Shown piece after piece: positions 60,421 to 64,000 of a stretch of DNA of 64,000 bases. The stretch is from G11 sp947167445 (GTDB lineage: Bacteria > Bacillota > Clostridia > Lachnospirales > Lachnospiraceae). The stretch lies in contig CAMVID010000010.1 of assembly GCA_947167445.1 (NCBI GenBank), forward strand, positions 1 to 64,000, read 5' to 3'. The notes under the pieces are model-generated. The model searched no databases, was not told the origin of the DNA, and saw only the letters and a program-made list of their open reading frames with translations. Position 1 is the first letter of the stretch. Each line of letters begins with the position of its first letter. The position numbers and the translations under genes are program-made.

Positions 60421-61935
60421 ATGGAATTAATCACAATCGTAATTATCTTGGCTGTAATCGTACTCCTCGGCCTGATGGCCAGCGGATACGTAAAGGCACC
60501 TCCGGATAAGGCTTATATCATTTCCGGTATGAAGAAAAACCCCAAGATTCTCATTGGTCGCGCAGGCGTTAAGTTTCCTTTCTTAGAGAGAAAGGATACC
60601 CTGGTTCTCAAACAGATATCCATCGATATCAAGACCAACGGCTACGTTCCCACCTTGGACTTCATCGGTGTCGACATTGACGCAGTCGCAAAGGTAAGGG
60701 TTAAAACAGATCCCGAGGGCATCAAGGTTGCCATGAAGAACTTCCTTAACATGGACGAGCCCACAATCATCAGAGCCCTCACCGATTCCTTACAGGGTAA
60801 CATGCGTGAGATCATCGGTACAGTTAAGCTTAAAGAATTAAACACCGACCGTAAGAAATTCGGTGACGAGGTTCAGGAAAAAGCTCAGAAGGACATGAAT
60901 GCCTTAGGTATCGAAATCATTTCCTGTAACATCCAGAAGATTGAGGATGAAAAGGGATTGATTATCGCCCTTGGTCAGGACAACATGTCCCAGATTCAGA
61001 AGGATGCTTCCATTGCAAAGGCTCAGGCCGACAAGGATGTGGCTATTGCGGAAGCTGAGGCAAAGAGACTTGCCAATGAAGCTCAGGTTGCCGCTGAAAC
61101 AGAAATTGCCGCAAAGCAGAATGAACTTCGAATCAAGCAGGCAGAGTTGAAGAAAGAATCCGATACACGTCAGGCAGAAGCCGATGCAGCTTACGAGATT
61201 CAGCAGCAGGAACAGCGTAAAACAATCGAGATCACAACCGCCAATGCAAACATTGCAAGACAGGAACGTGAAATCGAGCTCAGAAAGAAAGACGTTGAAG
61301 TAACCGAGCAGACTCTTGAAGCTGAAATCAAGAAGAAAGCAGAAGCCGAGAAATTCGCCCGTCAGCAGAAAGCCGAAGCAGACCTCTTCGAGCGTCAGCG
61401 TAAGGCAGAGGCTGAAAAGTTCGAGAGAGAAAAAGAAGCAGAAGCCAAGAAGATTCAGGCTGAGGCAGATCTTTTCTCAAAGGAAAAGGAAGCCGAAGGT
61501 ATCAGAATGGTGGGTGAAGCTGAGGCTAAGGCCATCGAAGCCAAAGGTATTGCTGAAGCTGAGGCAATGGAAAAGAAAGCTGAAGCCATGAAGAAATACG
61601 GCCAGGCAGCAATGATCGAAATGATCGTAAAAGCCCTTCCCGACATGGCAGGTGCCATTGCAAAGCCTCTTGAGAACATCGACAAAGTTACCATCATCGA
61701 TGGCGGTAACGGCGAGAACGGTGTAAACTCCGTAGGCTCCTACGTACCCGGCGTCCTTGCCAAGACAATGGAAACCGTCAAGGAAGTAACCGGCCTCGAC
61801 ATCGTGGACATCATGAAGGCCAACACCTACGACGCAAAGGTAACCAGAAACGTCAATGTAACAGGCCTGGATGAAGAATCCAAAAAAGCCGTTAAGGCTG
61901 CAGTCGTAACCGAAGCAGCTAAAGAGGATAAGTAA
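60421..61935 (+). CDS. floT: Flotillin (FloT/YuaG-like membrane scaffold)
   Basis: Flotillins scaffold ordered membrane microdomains. 504 residues: an N-terminal membrane helix (~3-21), an SPFH/band 7 domain (~25-190; GYVPTLDFIGVDIDAVAKVRVKTDPEGI, REIIGTVKLKELNTDRKKFGDEVQEKAQKDMNALGIEI), then a long coiled coil of EA/AE repeats (~195-400) and a C-terminal oligomerisation region (KYGQAAMIEMIVKALPDMA). Site AGAGGTAGAGT. No NfeD partner is adjacent. It has its own terminator. Confidence 0.93.
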   Translation: MELITIVIILAVIVLLGLMASGYVKAPPDKAYIISGMKKNPKILIGRAGVKFPFLERKDTLVLKQISIDIKTNGYVPTLDFIGVDIDAVAKVRVKTDPEGIKVAMKNFLNMDEPTIIRALTDSLQGNMREIIGTVKLKELNTDRKKFGDEVQEKAQKDMNALGIEIISCNIQKIEDEKGLIIALGQDNMSQIQKDASIAKAQADKDVAIAEAEAKRLANEAQVAAETEIAAKQNELRIKQAELKKESDTRQAEADAAYEIQQQEQRKTIEITTANANIARQEREIELRKKDVEVTEQTLEAEIKKKAEAEKFARQQKAEADLFERQRKAEAEKFEREKEAEAKKIQAEADLFSKEKEAEGIRMVGEAEAKAIEAKGIAEAEAMEKKAEAMKKYGQAAMIEMIVKALPDMAGAIAKPLENIDKVTIIDGGNGENGVNSVGSYVPGVLAKTMETVKEVTGLDIVDIMKANTYDAKVTRNVNVTGLDEESKKAVKAAVVTEAAKEDK

Positions 61936-61981
61936 ACCTCAAGCCGCAGGTGACAGAAAACAATACAATTTATAATACAAA

Positions 61982-62016
61982 GAGTCCCAAGGCTAACCAC
62001 CTTGGGACTTTTTATA
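61982..62016 (+). terminator. Terminator of the flotillin gene
   Basis: AGTCCCAAGG-N7-CCTTGGGACT followed by TTTTA. Confidence 0.93.
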
Positions 62017-62028
62017 CTTAAATTTACA

Positions 62029-62166
62029 GTTCTCAGCCTCTATATATTTGTTTCAAAGGTACTCTGAGACGCTCGTTACTTAGCGAGGTATTTTCGAGCT
62101 TAGTAACGTGAGCAGTCGAAGGTAGCGAAAGCGTGCCTGCGAAGCAAATATATAGAGGCTGAGAAC
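62029..62166. repeat. 138-bp fold-back between two convergent genes
   Basis: A perfect 22-bp outer inverted repeat begins GTTCTCAGCCTC (62029-62050) and ends GAGGCTGAGAAC (62145-62166). An inner stem GCTC..GTTACT.AGC pairs with GCT.AGTAAC..GAGC around GAGGTATTTTC, and a small GCGAAAGC hairpin sits on the right arm. It lies between flotillin and the SprA-like gene. The SprA-like gene has no other visible terminator. Confidence 0.85.
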
Positions 62167-62184
62167 GTCACTTTAGTGCAAACC

Positions 62185-62727
62185 CTAAGCTCTCAGGTCC
62201 GCAAACCCTCCATTGCCGGTAGCCTTCTGGGCTTTCTGGGCCTTCTCGTAGGGGTTGTCATCGCCGCCATACTTGATCTTGGTGGTGGTGGTGCCGCCTG
62301 CCACATAAACCCTTCCGCATTCGGGACAAACCGCCGTATGAATCGCCACAGAGGCCTGGATTACCTTGCCGTCGTTCTGAGCTGCCTTCTTGTAGGCATT
62401 GGACACGTGCTCCTGCTCATGGGCCCGCACTGCCGATGGTGCCTGGGTGGGGGAGATATGAGCAGCCGACTTAAAGGAAACCATCTCATTGGAACCGTCC
62501 TGGTACTTACGGTTCTTACAGGTCTGGCACTCTCTTGTGGGCTTTGTCTTCTCGCTTTTTTCCATGCCTGCAGTCCTGTTGTCCACCTTGGGTTTATCCC
62601 CGTTGATGGCAAGGGTTCCTGCTGCAGCTTCTGAGGAAGCATCAGTTTTTCCCAAAGCGGATGTGGGAATTAAACCGGCATTTCCGCCGCCGTTAATAGA
62701 CATGGGGTCATTTCCAAAAGTTAACAT
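62185..62727 (-). CDS. SprA-like protein with HExxH motif
   Basis: 180 residues from ATG 62727 (AGGAGG eight bases upstream; a GTG at 62736 lies in the site). C-Q-T-C and C-P-E-C pairs suggest a zinc ribbon, and RAHEQEHVSNAYKKA contains HEQEH, a HExxH metallopeptidase motif. The sequence CQTCKNRKYQDGSNEMVSFKSAAHISPTQAPSAVRAHEQEHV resembles the SprA-related family as I recall it. The N-terminal ~60 residues are low-complexity. Activity is unproven. Confidence 0.7.
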   Translation of the reverse strand: MLTFGNDPMSINGGGNAGLIPTSALGKTDASSEAAAGTLAINGDKPKVDNRTAGMEKSEKTKPTRECQTCKNRKYQDGSNEMVSFKSAAHISPTQAPSAVRAHEQEHVSNAYKKAAQNDGKVIQASVAIHTAVCPECGRVYVAGGTTTTKIKYGGDDNPYEKAQKAQKATGNGGFADLRA

Positions 62728-62745
62728 TGCTGTCACCTCCTGTAC

Positions 62746-64000
62746 TTATGCGGGTTGCTTCTCCTGTCTGGCAAAATAATGAATCCAATCTGCCTTGAAA
62801 TAATAGATTAAGAATATTATAGCACTGACTGACCATGTAAGAGGATATGCCCAGAAGATTACGTTAACCTTGGGAATAATCCTTACTATGATCGTTATGT
62901 ATGTGATACGTAACAGGCACCAGCTTGAAAGCATAACCGCCATGGGAACGGTGGTTTTGCCGGCACCTCTTAAAATGCCTGCCAGGCAATGGTTAAGGGC
63001 TAAAAGGCAGTAAAACAGGCTCTCTGTTCTGGCCTGAGCTGCTCCTACACTTAATACATCGGCTTCTGAGCTGAACATCCTTAGAAGGATGGGTGCAAGG
63101 CTGAATACCAGGACTCCGATGATTTCGGCACAGCCCACGCTTATGGCGGAGCCGATTCTGGCGCCCTTCTTGACTCTGTCGTAGTTGCCGGCTCCAAGAT
63201 TCTGGCTGGTAAATGTGGTAAGGGCCATGCACATGCATGTTATGGGAAGGAAGGCAAAGCCTTCAAGTTTGAAGTAGCTTCCGCAGCCCGCCATTGCCAC
63301 TGAACCAAAGGCGTTGATGTTGGACTGAACAACCACGTTGCCGATGGCGATAACGCTGTTTTGGATTCCCGTGGGAAAACCGATTTTGAGCTCCTTTGCC
63401 AGAATATCCCTGTTGATTCTGATTTTGTTTAAATATATTCTGTGAGGGCCATCAACTCTTAAGAGTTTGGTGAAGGCCAGGGCCATGCTTAAGAACTGGG
63501 CAATAATTGTGGCTGCTGCCGCTCCTCCGATTCCAAAGCCCAAAAACTTCACGAAAAGTACATCGAGAATGGTGTTGGTTACCGTACTTACTATCAGGTA
63601 ATACAGGGGGCGCTTGCTGTCACCCACGGCCTGGAACACGCTGCAGCATGCGGAATACCCCACGTTTCCGAGGCTTCCCATGAAAAATATCTTAAAATAC
63701 AGGACGGAATTGGGCATTACATCCTCGGGAGTGCCCATCCACCTGAGAAGTACCGGTGTGAAGAAATATCCCCACACGGTGAGGATAATGCCCATAATAG
63801 CGGCAAAAGCCAAAAGTGTGTGGGCCGCAACGGAAACACCTTCCATGTCCTTTGCACCATACTTCTTACCTATAATGACTGATCCGCCCATAAAAAGGCC
63901 CATAATAAATCCAACCATCAGAAAAATCAAGCTTCCGGTTGTGCTCACGGCGGCCAGTGCTTCCTTGCCCAAAACGTTGCCGACTACCACAGAATCCACA
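62746..64000 (-). CDS. MATE-family efflux transporter 2, N terminus beyond the window
   Basis: At least 417 residues; only the first helix or so is missing. It begins inside the first MATE repeat (VDSVVVGNVLGKEALAAVSTTGSLIFLM) and keeps the second (GFPTGIQNSVIAIGNVVVQSNINAFG, then AMAGCGSYFKLEGFAFLPI). Only distantly similar to MATE 1 at 50.9 kb. It is 18 bp upstream of the SprA-like gene on the same strand, so the two may share a transcript. Confidence 0.9.
   Translation of the reverse strand, partial: VDSVVVGNVLGKEALAAVSTTGSLIFLMVGFIMGLFMGGSVIIGKKYGAKDMEGVSVAAHTLLAFAAIMGIILTVWGYFFTPVLLRWMGTPEDVMPNSVLYFKIFFMGSLGNVGYSACCSVFQAVGDSKRPLYYLIVSTVTNTILDVLFVKFLGFGIGGAAAATIIAQFLSMALAFTKLLRVDGPHRIYLNKIRINRDILAKELKIGFPTGIQNSVIAIGNVVVQSNINAFGSVAMAGCGSYFKLEGFAFLPITCMCMALTTFTSQNLGAGNYDRVKKGARIGSAISVGCAEIIGVLVFSLAPILLRMFSSEADVLSVGAAQARTESLFYCLLALNHCLAGILRGAGKTTVPMAVMLSSWCLLRITYITIIVRIIPKVNVIFWAYPLTWSVSAIIFLIYYFKADWIHYFARQEKQPA

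Noticed and set aside
1..64000. tRNA or rRNA genes
   Set aside because: The intergenic stretches were read for cloverleaf or rRNA signatures and none was found.

Overview
The window reads as the chromosome of a motile, anaerobic, carbohydrate-fermenting Gram-positive of the family Lachnospiraceae, most like Butyrivibrio/Pseudobutyrivibrio/Lachnospira. This rests on the str-operon proteins, the many MVVQHNLTAMNSNRML-type flagellins, the FliW/CsrA pair, an extracellular GH53 galactanase, strong GGAGG ribosome-binding sites and moderate G+C. The genus is an inference. No rRNA, tRNA or Cas gene was seen.

Layout. 0-3.6 kb: str operon on the minus strand (rpsL, rpsG, fusA, start of tuf). 3.6-5.3 kb: an Rpn/PD-(D/E)XK nuclease gene and the decayed 3' end of a second one, between two identical 25-bp terminator cores. 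5.3-20.3 kb: ten tandem flagellin genes, all on the minus strand. 20.4-30.5 kb: late flagellar genes in three sigma28-type units: flgM-flgN-flgK-flgK, flgL-fliW-csrA and flaG-fliD-fliS-fliT-like. 30.5-36.7 kb: a compact signalling operon (Hpt, PAS histidine kinase, receiver/HD-GYP-like protein, CheB, receiver, CheA without a CheW-like domain). 36.7-43.6 kb: two hybrid kinases, a diguanylate cyclase and a divergent EAL-HDOD-type protein. 43.6-44.5 kb: gene-free, with a fold-back of about 540 bp. 44.5-50.3 kb: small HMA protein, GH53 galactanase lipoprotein, MalT-like LuxR regulator, and a divergent YitT-family gene. 50.35-56.3 kb: MATE, sodium:solute symporter, YgjV/GNAT-like and PD-(D/E)XK-like genes, bracketed by two arrays of one unusual phased motif. 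56.3-60.2 kb: dha operon (dhaL, dhaM, EI-like ptsI, dhaK). 60.4-64 kb: flotillin, a third fold-back, a SprA-like HExxH protein and a truncated MATE gene.

How the parts work together. Six flagellin genes and the three late flagellar units carry TTAA/TAAA-N15/16-[GTC]CCGATA promoters (sigma28 type), and the anti-sigma factor FlgM is encoded here. Eight of the ten flagellin leaders carry a hairpin with an A-N-G-G-A loop upstream of an AAGGAGG ribosome-binding site. This is the form of a CsrA site, and csrA and its antagonist fliW lie about 3.5 kb away. The simplest model is one FliW-CsrA homeostat controlling a whole flagellin family post-transcriptionally.

The most novel signal is a motif CATAAT-N22-ATTATG (full consensus near CATAATAGA-N16-TCTATTATG) with an invariant 28-bp offset between half-sites. 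It occurs five times at about 64-bp spacing in each of two intergenic regions (50568-50847 and 55935-56224). The first array lies in a 554-bp segment with short terminal inverted repeats. That segment is flanked by 23-bp direct repeats (22/23 identical) that duplicate the yitT terminator hairpin, as an insertion would leave.
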